The notes: generated from the sequence alone by a model not told the origin. A stretch of DNA of 5,635 bases from Alphaproteobacteria bacterium (GCA_020050695.1 JAGVKI010000063.1:1-5635); one strand, 5' to 3'. Counted from the stretch's first letter, positions 1-5,635 are shown. Numbers and translations are program-made.

Positions 1-101
1 ACATCTTCATGTTGGGATAATTCAGATGGCGCAAGCGGGGCATCATTGCGGGTCACGTACCGCCATAATTCACGCTCTTCTGGCGTCAGCCGCCTTTTCA
101 T
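1..101 (-). CDS. Smr-domain protein, N-terminal fragment
   Basis: Only the first 33 codons are present; the gene continues off the left edge. The translation begins MKRRLTPEERELWRYVTR, resembling the short basic N-terminal lead of alphaproteobacterial Smr/MutS2-type proteins, where a similar RRLsxEExxLW segment precedes the Smr domain. The Smr domain itself, a nucleic-acid nicking or binding fold, lies outside the window. The ATG at 101 is the only start possible before the in-frame mltA stop, which lies three codons upstream. No good Shine-Dalgarno sequence precedes it, so translation probably depends on coupling to mltA. Position as third gene after timA and mltA matches the usual alphaproteobacterial order. 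Identity rests on a short N-terminus plus synteny, so it is probable, not certain. Confidence 0.6.
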   Translation of the reverse strand, partial: MKRRLTPEERELWRYVTRNDAPLAPSELSQHED

Positions 102-110
102 ATCAGCAGG

Positions 111-1214
111 TCATTTCAGCTGGGATTCAATCTCGCGCGGCACCAGCAGCGTATACATGCCGCGATTCTTCATATTGCCCGCGTAATATTCCGCCTGCGG
201 CCCGTTGCCAAAGAAAACATCGCCGCGTATCGGGCCGCGTATGGCGCCGCCGGTATCCTGCGCAATCATGATACGGTTAAAGGGCTGCGGCTGGCCGCCG
301 GCAAGTGCCGGCAAGTCCACCTGCAAATACAGCGGCAGGCCGTAAGGGATATGACGGCTGTCAACCGCCAGTGAACGCATCGGCGTCAGCATTGCGCCGA
401 CAGCACCGACGGCGGGCTTATCGCGCAGTTTGAAAAACACATAAGACGGGTTGCGCTCCATAATCTCAAACGCACGGTTCGGGTGGTCATATAGCCACTG
501 GCGCAAGGTAAAAAAATTGACCTGATCGCGCGGCAGCAACCCCTCGTCTGCCACAACTTTGCCAATGGCCTCATAGCCATGGCCGTTTTGCTCTGCATAG
601 CCAACAAACAGCTGCTGCCCGTTTGCCAGCTGTACGCGCCCGCTACCCTGAATCTGCAGGAAGAAGCGCATGACCGGGTCATCTACCCATACAATCTCCA
701 GGCCTTTGCCATTTAAAGCGCCGCGATTTATTTCAGCATGGGTGAAGTACGGTTTTTTATTTTTCAGGCCTGGAGGGGCGGCATAAAGCGGGTATTTAAA
801 ATTACCCTCTTTTTTCATGGAGCCATATAGGAGTGGTTCGTAATAACCGGTGAACAATCCCTGCTCTTTGCCATTGTTGGTTACGCGAAACGGCGTAAAG
901 CGGCGCTCAAAGAAATCGCGCGCAGCAGCGTGATTACCCGCAGGCTGCCATTTGGCGTCTTCGCACAGCGACTGCCATACGCGGCTATCGACTTCAAGAC
1001 CACTGCCATCGGAACGCGGCTTGTCTTTACGCGCCAGGATAGTGCAGCTTTCGGTAAAGGTTTTAAGCGCCTGCGCATGCTGTTCATACGGCCAGCCAGC
1101 AAGGTCATTATAGGTAACAGGAAATGCGCCGAAATTGTCGCCTTTTTGTGGGATGCTGCAGGCGGTGCACGCCATAAGCAGCAGAAGGCCGGCTATACGC
1201 TTGGTTAGCTGCAT
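111..1214 (-). CDS. mltA: Membrane-bound lytic murein transglycosylase A
   Basis: This 367-aa lipoprotein should cleave the MurNAc-GlcNAc bond of peptidoglycan, forming 1,6-anhydro ends, from the periplasmic face of the outer membrane. The N-terminus has two basic residues, a Leu-rich core and cysteines at 16 (LMAC) and 19 (CTAC); either could be the lipidated Cys, though neither lipobox is ideal. The MltA domain follows, with FTGYYEP at about 121-127, then the C-terminal 3D domain with three aspartates: AVDSRHIPYG (D285), AQDTGGAI (D320) and RGDVFFG (D332). D320 and D332 lie in the family's conserved active-site blocks. The ATG at 1214 is preferred over an upstream TTG at 1235: it places the signal peptide directly at the start and shares one base with the timA stop (TGATG), indicating translational coupling. 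Length is near the family norm. Confidence 0.95.
   Translation of the reverse strand: MQLTKRIAGLLLLMACTACSIPQKGDNFGAFPVTYNDLAGWPYEQHAQALKTFTESCTILARKDKPRSDGSGLEVDSRVWQSLCEDAKWQPAGNHAAARDFFERRFTPFRVTNNGKEQGLFTGYYEPLLYGSMKKEGNFKYPLYAAPPGLKNKKPYFTHAEINRGALNGKGLEIVWVDDPVMRFFLQIQGSGRVQLANGQQLFVGYAEQNGHGYEAIGKVVADEGLLPRDQVNFFTLRQWLYDHPNRAFEIMERNPSYVFFKLRDKPAVGAVGAMLTPMRSLAVDSRHIPYGLPLYLQVDLPALAGGQPQPFNRIMIAQDTGGAIRGPIRGDVFFGNGPQAEYYAGNMKNRGMYTLLVPREIESQLK
297..316. repeat. 10-bp perfect tandem duplication inside mltA
   Basis: The unit GCCGGCAAGT occurs twice in direct succession. It lies in the mltA coding region and encodes part of the DLPALAGG stretch, a loop between the first and second aspartates of the 3D domain. 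Because the unit is not a multiple of three, gain or loss of one copy would frameshift the catalytic domain. Two copies is a minimal repeat and may be chance in GC-rich coding sequence. Confidence 0.6.
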
Positions 1215-1891
1215 CAGGTTTCGATAATTTTCCAATTAGGGTTTTTCGAGGTGGTATTGCGTTCAAACACCCAGTCCTCGACAATAAGATCCACCTTTGA
1301 AGCATCGCCTTCGGTAATCTTGCCATCTGAATCGCGCACCACGCTGATCTGTTCGCTTTCAAACAACACCTTAAAGCTGGCAACGCTGCCCTTCAGGCTT
1401 GCCTCGGTAATATCCTTGGCTTTGACCGACACCAGGGTAGTTTCACTCTTATGCGCCGATTTTTCACGCTCATCGAGTTCCTTGGAGAACGTCTTCATAA
1501 GGTCATCGGAAAGCAGCATGGCGAGTGTTTTGCGGTCGCCCTTGTCAAATGCGTCAAACACCATCTCGTACGCCATTTTAGCGCCCTGAAGAAAGGCCGT
1601 TGCCGTAAATTGCGGGTCTTTGTCCTTTATCGCGTCAACCGTGGCCAGCAGGTCCTTATCGCTTACGGTAGTCATATAAGGGTCTTCTTCGCGCACCCGC
1701 AGCTTGGTGGATTTTTCATCCAGCTGCACAATAGGCTCTGCCTGCGGCGCCTTGCTGGGCACCACTTTGTTGAAATAGCTTGGATTGTCGTTGCCTACCT
1801 TGTCGCCAAGGACGCTGCGCAGGCGCAGCAATATGAACCCGGCAATCAGCGCAAGGATGATAAGATCAGCATAGTTGGATCCGTCGGACAT
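1214..1891 (-). CDS. timA: Tim44/TimA family membrane-anchored protein
   Basis: This 225-aa protein has one N-terminal membrane segment (about residues 8-23, DLIILALIAGFILLRL), followed by LRSVLGDKVG, a low-complexity linker, and a Tim44-like domain from about residue 78 to the end. The domain shows FLQGAKMAYEMVFDAFDKGDR and the closing W-FER---NPNWKIIET pattern typical of alphaproteobacterial TimA. The family is homologous to the mitochondrial import-motor subunit Tim44; TimA was described in Caulobacter as an inner-membrane protein, but its bacterial role is poorly defined. I prefer the ATG at 1891, with a GTGAG-like element a few bases upstream, over the GTG at 1900, which has no ribosome-binding site. 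It heads a minus-strand unit with mltA and smr and is divergent from secB, fitting a cell-envelope context. Confidence 0.9.
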   Translation of the reverse strand: MSDGSNYADLIILALIAGFILLRLRSVLGDKVGNDNPSYFNKVVPSKAPQAEPIVQLDEKSTKLRVREEDPYMTTVSDKDLLATVDAIKDKDPQFTATAFLQGAKMAYEMVFDAFDKGDRKTLAMLLSDDLMKTFSKELDEREKSAHKSETTLVSVKAKDITEASLKGSVASFKVLFESEQISVVRDSDGKITEGDASKVDLIVEDWVFERNTTSKNPNWKIIET

Positions 1892-1941
1892 GGTACTCAC
1901 TGTAGATTATGAAATCAGAAAACTAGGTATAACACTAAAAT

Positions 1942-1949
1942 ATTATAAT
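1942..1949. promoter_or_regulatory. Palindromic TATAAT, possible divergent -10 for timA and secB
   Basis: The self-complementary octamer ATTATAAT gives a perfect TATAAT hexamer on both strands (plus 1944-1949, minus 1947-1942). It lies 50 bp from the timA ATG and 74 bp from the secB ATG, so both transcripts could start here. No good -35 box is seen at 16-18 bp on either side. A competing secB promoter is ATGACC (1948-1953), 16 bp, TATAAG (1970-1975). The region is AT-rich, so such matches arise easily. Confidence 0.3.
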
Positions 1950-2023
1950 GACCGTCTGTATTTTTTATGTATAAGGTCAGCACAGAATGCAACATAAATG
2001 AGTCATTATAAAGGAATTGCATC

Positions 2024-2503
2024 ATGAGCGCAGGTGAAGCAGCAGGTAACGAAACGCAGGGTGTCCATGGCGGACAGACCTTTATCGTCAAAGGGCAGTA
2101 TATTAAAGATCTGTCGTTTGAGAACCCGCATGCGCCGCACAGCCTTGTTGTTCCCGACCTGAAACCTGCCATCGACGTCAATGTCGACATCAAAGCGCAG
2201 AAGCTTCAGGACGATTTGTATGAAATGACGCTGCACATCACCACCCGCGCCGTGGCAGATGAAAGCACCATATTCCTGGTCGATCTTGCTTATTGCGGTA
2301 TTTTCCAGCTGGCAAACATTCCTCCTGAACGTATTGAGCCACTGCTGCTTATCGATTGCCCGTTCGTATTGTTCCCGTTTGCGCGCCGCGTGATCGCCGA
2401 TACAACCCGTGATGGAGGTTTCCCTCCCCTGATGCTCGACCCCATCGATTTCCACTCGCTGTACCTGCAGAACCGAGCCAAAGAAGAAGCGGTTGCTTCT
2501 TAA
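2024..2503 (+). CDS. secB: Protein-export chaperone SecB
   Basis: SecB is the cytosolic tetrameric chaperone that keeps precursor proteins unfolded and delivers them to SecA at the Sec translocon. The 159-aa product is close to the usual 150-165 aa. Family signatures are clear: YIKDLSFENPHAP near residues 26-38, the central strand region ending in YCGIF (90-94), and the highly conserved C-terminal block CPFVLFPFARRVIAD (112-126) followed by TRDGGFPPLMLDPIDF (128-143). The variable tail ends in a short acidic and basic stretch. The ATG at 2024 has a good Shine-Dalgarno AAGGA at 2011-2015, 8 bases upstream. It is divergent from timA. No convincing terminator follows it; an AT-rich stem-loop just after the stop lacks a T-run. 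In many relatives secB lies directly beside dnaQ; here an OmpA-like gene separates them. Confidence 0.97.
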   Translation: MSAGEAAGNETQGVHGGQTFIVKGQYIKDLSFENPHAPHSLVVPDLKPAIDVNVDIKAQKLQDDLYEMTLHITTRAVADESTIFLVDLAYCGIFQLANIPPERIEPLLLIDCPFVLFPFARRVIADTTRDGGFPPLMLDPIDFHSLYLQNRAKEEAVAS

Positions 2504-2599
2504 AATAAATATCCTGTTTTTTATGGGCTATTTATATATCTGTGGCAATCTAGCATCAGTTGTGCAGATTTATGCAGGAATTATCCGCTTTTTCACGCC

Positions 2600-2644
2600 T
2601 TGAACCACATAATTAATTGATTTTTAAGCCGGTATACGTAATCT
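2600..2644 (+). promoter_or_regulatory. Possible promoter region of the ompA-like gene
   Basis: The 259-bp AT-rich gap between secB and the OmpA-like gene contains two weak sigma70-like candidates: TTGAAC (2600-2605) with 17 bp to TTTAAG (2623-2628), and TTGATT (2617-2622) with 16 bp to TAATCT (2639-2644). The second has its -35 inside the TTAA-N7-TTAA motif, the arrangement seen at CtrA-activated promoters in Caulobacter. Either would give a long 5' leader of more than 100 nt. Matches are partial, so the exact start is uncertain. Confidence 0.25.
2613..2628 (+). promoter_or_regulatory. Candidate CtrA-binding site (TTAA-N7-TTAAG)
   Basis: The sequence TTAATTGATTTTTAAG has two TTAA half-sites separated by exactly 7 bp, matching the alphaproteobacterial CtrA consensus TTAA-N7-TTAAC except for the last base. 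It lies 135 bp upstream of the OmpA-like start codon in non-coding DNA. An exact TTAA-N7-TTAA is uncommon by chance in about 260 bp, but the region is AT-rich. No ctrA gene is in the window, so function is inferred from the motif and the likely lineage. Confidence 0.4.
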
Positions 2645-2762
2645 TCATCCGTGCATGGTATAGAAAATATGCATTGCGTTTGGAGTGGGTTTGAATTACT
2701 TATCCAATTCAGATTCTTACTACTTACCAGCCTATTTTAACTAAATAAAAAGGATACTGCTC

Positions 2763-3347
2763 ATGATGAATATTAAAAAAGCCTCGTTGCTGGCTGCCTT
2801 TGGCGTGATGCTCGTTCCGGCTGCCGTATTTGCAGCACCGGTGGCACAGGACGTTGTTAAAGACGCCCGCGGCAACGTTGTAATGAACACCCACAACAAT
2901 TGCGTTGTGACCAAATGGACCAGTGCGACCGATGAATGCGGCCGTGCAGGTATGAACAAGAAGGACATTCTGTCCCGTCTTAGCACCGAAGAACGCACTG
3001 TTTATTTCGACTTCAACAAGTCGACCCTGAACACTGGCGAAAAAGCTAAGCTCGATGAAATTTCCAGCATCATTCTGGCTTCCAAGGAAGTTGATAGCGT
3101 AGACATCATTGGTTACGCTGACAAAATGGGCAACCCAAGCTACAACAAAGTGCTTTCAAAGCGCCGCGCTGAATCCGTTAAGAAGTACCTGGCTACCAAA
3201 GGCCTGCGTACCAATAACGTTAGCGTTCAGGGCATGGGCGAAAACAACTCGGTTACCAATTGCTCCACCATCACTGAGCGTAGCGCTCTGATCTCCTGCC
3301 TGGCAGCTGATCGTCGCGTTGAAATCCAGCTCAACATGATGCAGTAG
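2763..3347 (+). CDS. Secreted OmpA-domain protein without beta-barrel
   Basis: This 194-aa protein has a signal peptide (MMNIKK, hydrophobic core, likely cleavage at AVFA/APVA, residue 24/25). A short mature N-terminus follows with DARGNVVMNTHNNC and KWTSATDEC (C47, C59), then an OmpA C-terminal peptidoglycan-binding domain at about 78-191. The domain has VYFDFNKSTL, GYADKMGNPSYNKVLSKRRAESV and CLAADRRVEIQL. D120 and R135 match E. coli OmpA D271 and R286, which bind diaminopimelate. C167 and C179 have the spacing of E. coli OmpA C311-C323, suggesting a disulfide. There is no room for the eight-strand barrel, so it should be periplasmic. The first ATG is chosen because AGGA at 2751-2754 is 8 bases away. 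All ten arginines are CGT or CGC, and GTT and GCT are frequent, suggesting high expression. It is convergent with dnaQ and ends in a strong terminator. Confidence 0.9.
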   Translation: MMNIKKASLLAAFGVMLVPAAVFAAPVAQDVVKDARGNVVMNTHNNCVVTKWTSATDECGRAGMNKKDILSRLSTEERTVYFDFNKSTLNTGEKAKLDEISSIILASKEVDSVDIIGYADKMGNPSYNKVLSKRRAESVKKYLATKGLRTNNVSVQGMGENNSVTNCSTITERSALISCLAADRRVEIQLNMMQ

Positions 3348-3369
3348 TTATTACCGAACAGGTAAAAAG

Positions 3370-3396
3370 AAAGGGCCCCTTCGGGGGCCCTTTTTT
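3370..3396. terminator. Rho-independent terminator, probably bidirectional
   Basis: A perfect 7-bp stem GGGCCCC/GGGGCCC (3373-3379 and 3384-3390) closes on a TTCG tetraloop, the very stable C(UUCG)G type. It is extended by AAA/TTT pairs and followed on plus by T6, with another T7 run at 3405-3411. On minus the stem is followed by TTTCTTTTT. It begins 22 nt after the OmpA-like stop and 26 nt past the dnaQ stop on the opposite strand, so it can end both convergent transcripts. Confidence 0.95.
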
Positions 3397-3422
3397 ATTG
3401 TCCGTTTTTTTATGAGATAGCC

Positions 3423-4118
3423 TTAAGACGATGTTTCCGTTTTCCATAGCGGGTTCTTTAGCTTGGCAAGCATGTCTTCATGGGCTGCCAGTTCCTCGTC
3501 ACTGATGGCAAATACGCGCGCGGTGCGCACTTCTTTTACGCCATTATCGCTTATGGTTGTCTGCATGCTGCTGGTAGATTCAGCCTCCAGTATAAGGGTG
3601 GCCTGCTTGCCGCCCAGAAGTTCCAGATAGACATCCGACAGGAGTTCCGCATCGAGCAAAGCGCCGTGCTTGGTGCGCGCGGAAAGGTCGATTTCAAAAC
3701 GTTTGCATAAGGCATCAAGGCTTGCCGGGGAGCCGGGAAATTTGCGCCGCGCTATGAGAACCGTGTCAATGGCACGATCCATGGGAAGCGCCTTAAAACC
3801 CAGACGCTCGAGTTCCGCATTGATAAAGCGCATATCAAAGCCAGCGTTATGGATCACCAGCGGCGAATCAGCGATAAACTCAAGGAACTCATCCACCTTC
3901 TCGGCAAAAACGGGCTTATCCTTTAGAAAGGCTGCAGACAGGCCGTGCACGCGCTCTGCTTCGGCAGGCATATCGCGCTCGGGATTAAGATATACATGAA
4001 AAAATGCGCCGGTGCGCACCCCGCCGATGACCTCAACGCAGCCAATTTCGACAATGCGGTGACCGCTTAGCGGATCAAGGCCGGTGGTTTCCGTATCAAG
4101 GATGATTTCGCGTTTCAT
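3423..4118 (-). CDS. dnaQ: DNA polymerase III epsilon subunit (3'-5' proofreading exonuclease)
   Basis: The 231-aa product is the proofreading exonuclease of the replicative polymerase. All DEDDh catalytic residues are visible: D8 and E10 in LDTETTG, D95 in NAGFDMRF, and H151 and D156 in TKHGALLDAELL. After the exonuclease domain (about 1-170), GGKQATLIL aligns with the E. coli beta-clamp motif QTSMAF. The tail FAISDEELAAHEDMLAKL ending in NPLW resembles the E. coli segment that binds the alpha subunit, so this is the full replicative form, not a stand-alone exonuclease. It starts at ATG 4118, overlapping the coaE stop by 4 bp (ATGA), with AAGG 8 bases upstream. It is the last gene of the ppsR-aroE-coaE-dnaQ run and ends at the shared bidirectional terminator. 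Confidence 0.97.
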   Translation of the reverse strand: MKREIILDTETTGLDPLSGHRIVEIGCVEVIGGVRTGAFFHVYLNPERDMPAEAERVHGLSAAFLKDKPVFAEKVDEFLEFIADSPLVIHNAGFDMRFINAELERLGFKALPMDRAIDTVLIARRKFPGSPASLDALCKRFEIDLSARTKHGALLDAELLSDVYLELLGGKQATLILEAESTSSMQTTISDNGVKEVRTARVFAISDEELAAHEDMLAKLKNPLWKTETSS

Positions 4119-4711
4119 GTTATCTGCCTTATATATTTTTTGAGTTGCCAGAGGCTATAGGCTTTGCCAAGTCCTGTATAGATCACCTTATCTGCCAGCC
4201 TGCGCTTATCTGCATCGGGCATTTGCGAGCCAAGGATACGCCTGAATTTTTCCTCTGTCATACCTGGCCGCTTTAGCACACGGTAGCGCTGTATCCAATA
4301 AGGCGCAGTCACCACGATGACATGGTCGAAGCGCTTATCAGCCCCGGTTTCAAACAGCAATGGAATATCGAGCACCACCAGCTTTGCGCCTGCCTGGGCC
4401 GCAAGCCGCACGAACTCTTCTTCGGCAGCCACTACCATAGGATGGATGATGCCTTCGAGTATACGGCGTTTTTGTGCATCATTAAATACAATCGCGCCAA
4501 GCGCCGCGCGGTCTATCGCGCCATTTTTCAGCGTTTCAGGGAAAGCTTCTCCTACGGGCGCTACGGCCTGTCCGCCTTTTTCAAGTAACGTATGTACGAT
4601 CGTATCAGCATTGCAGGTTTTTGCTCCCAGCTGTTCCAGCTGCCGGGTAACCGTGGTTTTGCCCATTCCTATGCTTCCGGTCAGTCCAATAACAAGGGTA
4701 GAGCCCTGCAT
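4115..4711 (-). CDS. coaE: Dephospho-CoA kinase
   Basis: CoaE catalyses the last step of coenzyme A synthesis, ATP-dependent phosphorylation of the 3'-hydroxyl of dephospho-CoA ribose, in the cytosol. The 198-aa protein begins with the P-loop LTGSIGMGKTT (10-20, K18). Further family marks are IIHPMV (88-93), LDIPLLFETGADKRFD (114-129), the lid-region basic residues around QRYRVLKRPGMT, and ADKVIYTG near the end. The usual DAD motif after the first strand reads NAD (34-36): the second Asp, equivalent to E. coli D33, is kept while the first is Asn. Start ATG 4711 is two bases after the aroE stop, with AGGG a few bases upstream. The 4-bp overlap with dnaQ indicates translational coupling. Confidence 0.96.
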   Translation of the reverse strand: MQGSTLVIGLTGSIGMGKTTVTRQLEQLGAKTCNADTIVHTLLEKGGQAVAPVGEAFPETLKNGAIDRAALGAIVFNDAQKRRILEGIIHPMVVAAEEEFVRLAAQAGAKLVVLDIPLLFETGADKRFDHVIVVTAPYWIQRYRVLKRPGMTEEKFRRILGSQMPDADKRRLADKVIYTGLGKAYSLWQLKKYIRQIT

Positions 4712-4713
4712 GG

Positions 4714-5547
4714 TTACCCTAATGCTTTAAGCAAATGTGGCCGCAATTCCGGCATAACTTCCGGCTTCATGCCAAACCAGGCACGAAACCCAGGCACAGC
4801 CTGGTGGATCAGCATGCCCAGCCCATCGACCACCAGATACCCCCTGCCCTTGGCGTCCTTAAGCAGCGGGGTTTGCAGCGGCGTGTAGACAATATCGGTA
4901 ACCACTGCATGTTTAGGCAGCATATCCAGATTAATATCCAGCGGCTCCTTGCCTTCCATGCCAAGGCTCGTGGCATTGACCAGTAAATCCGCCCAGTCCA
5001 GCGCACGTGCGCGCTGTTCCCAGGGCAGTACATGCACATGCGCGCCAAAATGCGACGCCATTTCTTCGGCTTTTTCCTGTGTGCGGTTCAGCAATAATAT
5101 CTCGTTATAACCCTCTTTGATAAGACCATAACATATGGCTTTTGCCGCGCCGCCCGCGCCCAGCACCACCGCCTTGTTTTTCTTGCCATCGATATGCGGC
5201 TGGATGTTGCGGATAAAACCGTAAGCGTCCGTATTCATGCCCTGGATCGTACCGTCATTGGCAATAAGCACGGTATTGACGGCGCCGATGGCTTTGGCGT
5301 CTTCATCCATATAATCGAGAAAAGGTATCACCAGTTCTTTATGCGGCAGCGTCAGGTTAAAACCGCGAATGCCCAGCTTGGGGAGTATACGTATGACCTC
5401 TCCCAGTTCTTCAGGTTTCACCGGCATAGGAATGTAGGCGCCATCGATATTATAATAATTAAGCCAGAAAGTATGCAGGGCCGGAGACAGGCTGTGAGCA
5501 ACCGGCCAACCTATAATCGCGGCGACTTTTCCCTTGCCACTAAGCAT
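4714..5547 (-). CDS. aroE: Shikimate dehydrogenase (NADP+)
   Basis: AroE reduces 3-dehydroshikimate to shikimate with NADPH in the chorismate and aromatic amino acid pathway. From the ATG at 5547 the protein is 277 aa, normal for the family. Substrate-site residues are S19 and S21 in AHSLSPALH, catalytic K70 in NLTLPHK, N91 in GAVNT, D107 in NTDAYG, and Q249 in GLGMLIHQA. The NADP Rossmann fold shows GAGGAAKA (130-137), NRT (154-156) as the typical NADP-preferring turn, and NATSLGM (191-197). In-frame alternatives are ATG 5553 and GTG 5571. I prefer 5547 because GGGGGA lies about 6 bases upstream and the protein then begins close to the conserved GKVAAIIGWPVAHS. It overlaps the end of ppsR by 8 bp, so the two are probably co-transcribed. 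Confidence 0.96.
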   Translation of the reverse strand: MLSGKGKVAAIIGWPVAHSLSPALHTFWLNYYNIDGAYIPMPVKPEELGEVIRILPKLGIRGFNLTLPHKELVIPFLDYMDEDAKAIGAVNTVLIANDGTIQGMNTDAYGFIRNIQPHIDGKKNKAVVLGAGGAAKAICYGLIKEGYNEILLLNRTQEKAEEMASHFGAHVHVLPWEQRARALDWADLLVNATSLGMEGKEPLDINLDMLPKHAVVTDIVYTPLQTPLLKDAKGRGYLVVDGLGMLIHQAVPGFRAWFGMKPEVMPELRPHLLKALG

Positions 5548-5635
5548 GACCATCCCCCATTTTCTCGGCACCCATTTTTTCCTGATGCTTTTTCATGTAC
5601 TGGATAATGGTAGCCGCTGTTTCTTCCACCGAGCG
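5540..5635 (-). CDS. ppsR: Pyruvate phosphate dikinase regulatory protein, C-terminal fragment
   Basis: Only the last 31 codons and the TAG stop are inside the window; the gene enters from the right edge. The fragment begins RSVEETAATIIQYMKKH, matching the conserved end of the DUF299/PPSR family (typically RRSIEETAATI followed by a short helix). It then ends in a Met/Lys/Gly-rich tail finishing GDGHA. These bifunctional kinase/phosphorylase enzymes control pyruvate phosphate dikinase or PEP synthase by ADP-dependent phosphorylation of a threonine. The reading frame overlaps the aroE start. In many alphaproteobacteria ppsR lies upstream of maf and aroE; here it abuts aroE directly. Identity rests on a short but distinctive motif plus synteny. 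Confidence 0.75.
   Translation of the reverse strand, partial: RSVEETAATIIQYMKKHQEKMGAEKMGDGHA

Noticed and set aside
1214..1235. Longer mltA start at TTG 1235
   Set aside because: It adds seven non-signal residues ahead of the lipoprotein signal peptide, whereas ATG 1214 is coupled to the timA stop.
930..1912. Plus-strand open frames opposite mltA and timA
   Set aside because: They are shadows of the two recognised minus-strand genes; the translations are Arg/Ser-rich with no recognisable motif.
1949..1979. Short inverted repeat TGACC/GGTCA upstream of secB
   Set aside because: Arms are 5 bp with a 21-bp gap and no extension of symmetry; expected by chance.
2000..2004. GANTC (CcrM-type) methylation site upstream of secB, and another at 2712-2716
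   Set aside because: GANTC occurs about once per 256 bp by chance and is also present within coding regions here, so these are not enriched.
1915..2455. Minus-strand open frames opposite secB (92 and 149 codons)
   Set aside because: They are antisense to the clearly conserved SecB coding frame, show no family resemblance and lack good start signals.
2505..2535. AT-rich stem-loop just after secB (ATAAATA pairing with TATTTAT)
   Set aside because: The stem is only A-T pairs and is not followed by a T-run, so it is not a convincing terminator.
2563..2577. Two TGCAG copies spaced 10 bp in the secB-ompA-like gap
   Set aside because: Five-base direct repeats are too short to mean anything without further copies.

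Overview
The window looks like chromosomal core DNA of an alphaproteobacterium with roughly balanced base composition. Several genes support this: a Tim44/TimA-family protein, SecB, and the linked set ppsR, aroE, coaE, dnaQ, secB, timA, mltA, smr, which is a familiar alphaproteobacterial neighbourhood. I cannot name a genus. I see no mobile element, CRISPR array, tRNA or rRNA.

Layout from right to left on the minus strand. The window opens inside the C-terminus of a pyruvate phosphate dikinase regulatory protein (ppsR, partial). Its end overlaps aroE (shikimate dehydrogenase). Next come coaE (dephospho-CoA kinase, 2-bp gap) and dnaQ (DNA polymerase III epsilon, 4-bp ATGA overlap). These four are packed like one transcription unit. 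It ends at a strong GC-rich hairpin with T-runs on both sides, shared with a convergent plus-strand gene.

That plus-strand gene encodes a small secreted OmpA-domain protein of 194 aa with no beta-barrel. It has a 259-bp AT-rich upstream region containing an exact TTAA-N7-TTAA motif (CtrA-type), a clear ribosome-binding site, and codon use suggesting strong expression. Upstream of it, also on plus, is secB, the cytosolic export chaperone.

From a 132-bp divergent intergenic region, a second minus-strand unit runs left: timA (membrane-anchored Tim44-like), mltA (lytic transglycosylase lipoprotein, start and stop sharing one base as TGATG), and the N-terminus of an Smr-domain protein cut by the window edge.

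The genes cover shikimate and CoA synthesis, replication proofreading, protein export and cell-wall turnover. Most of the window is ordinary. The parts worth a second look are the barrel-less OmpA-like gene and its possible CtrA control, the ppsR-aroE junction without maf, and a few local oddities (CoaE Asp-to-Asn, mltA and smr in one frame separated by a single stop, and a 10-bp tandem duplication inside mltA).
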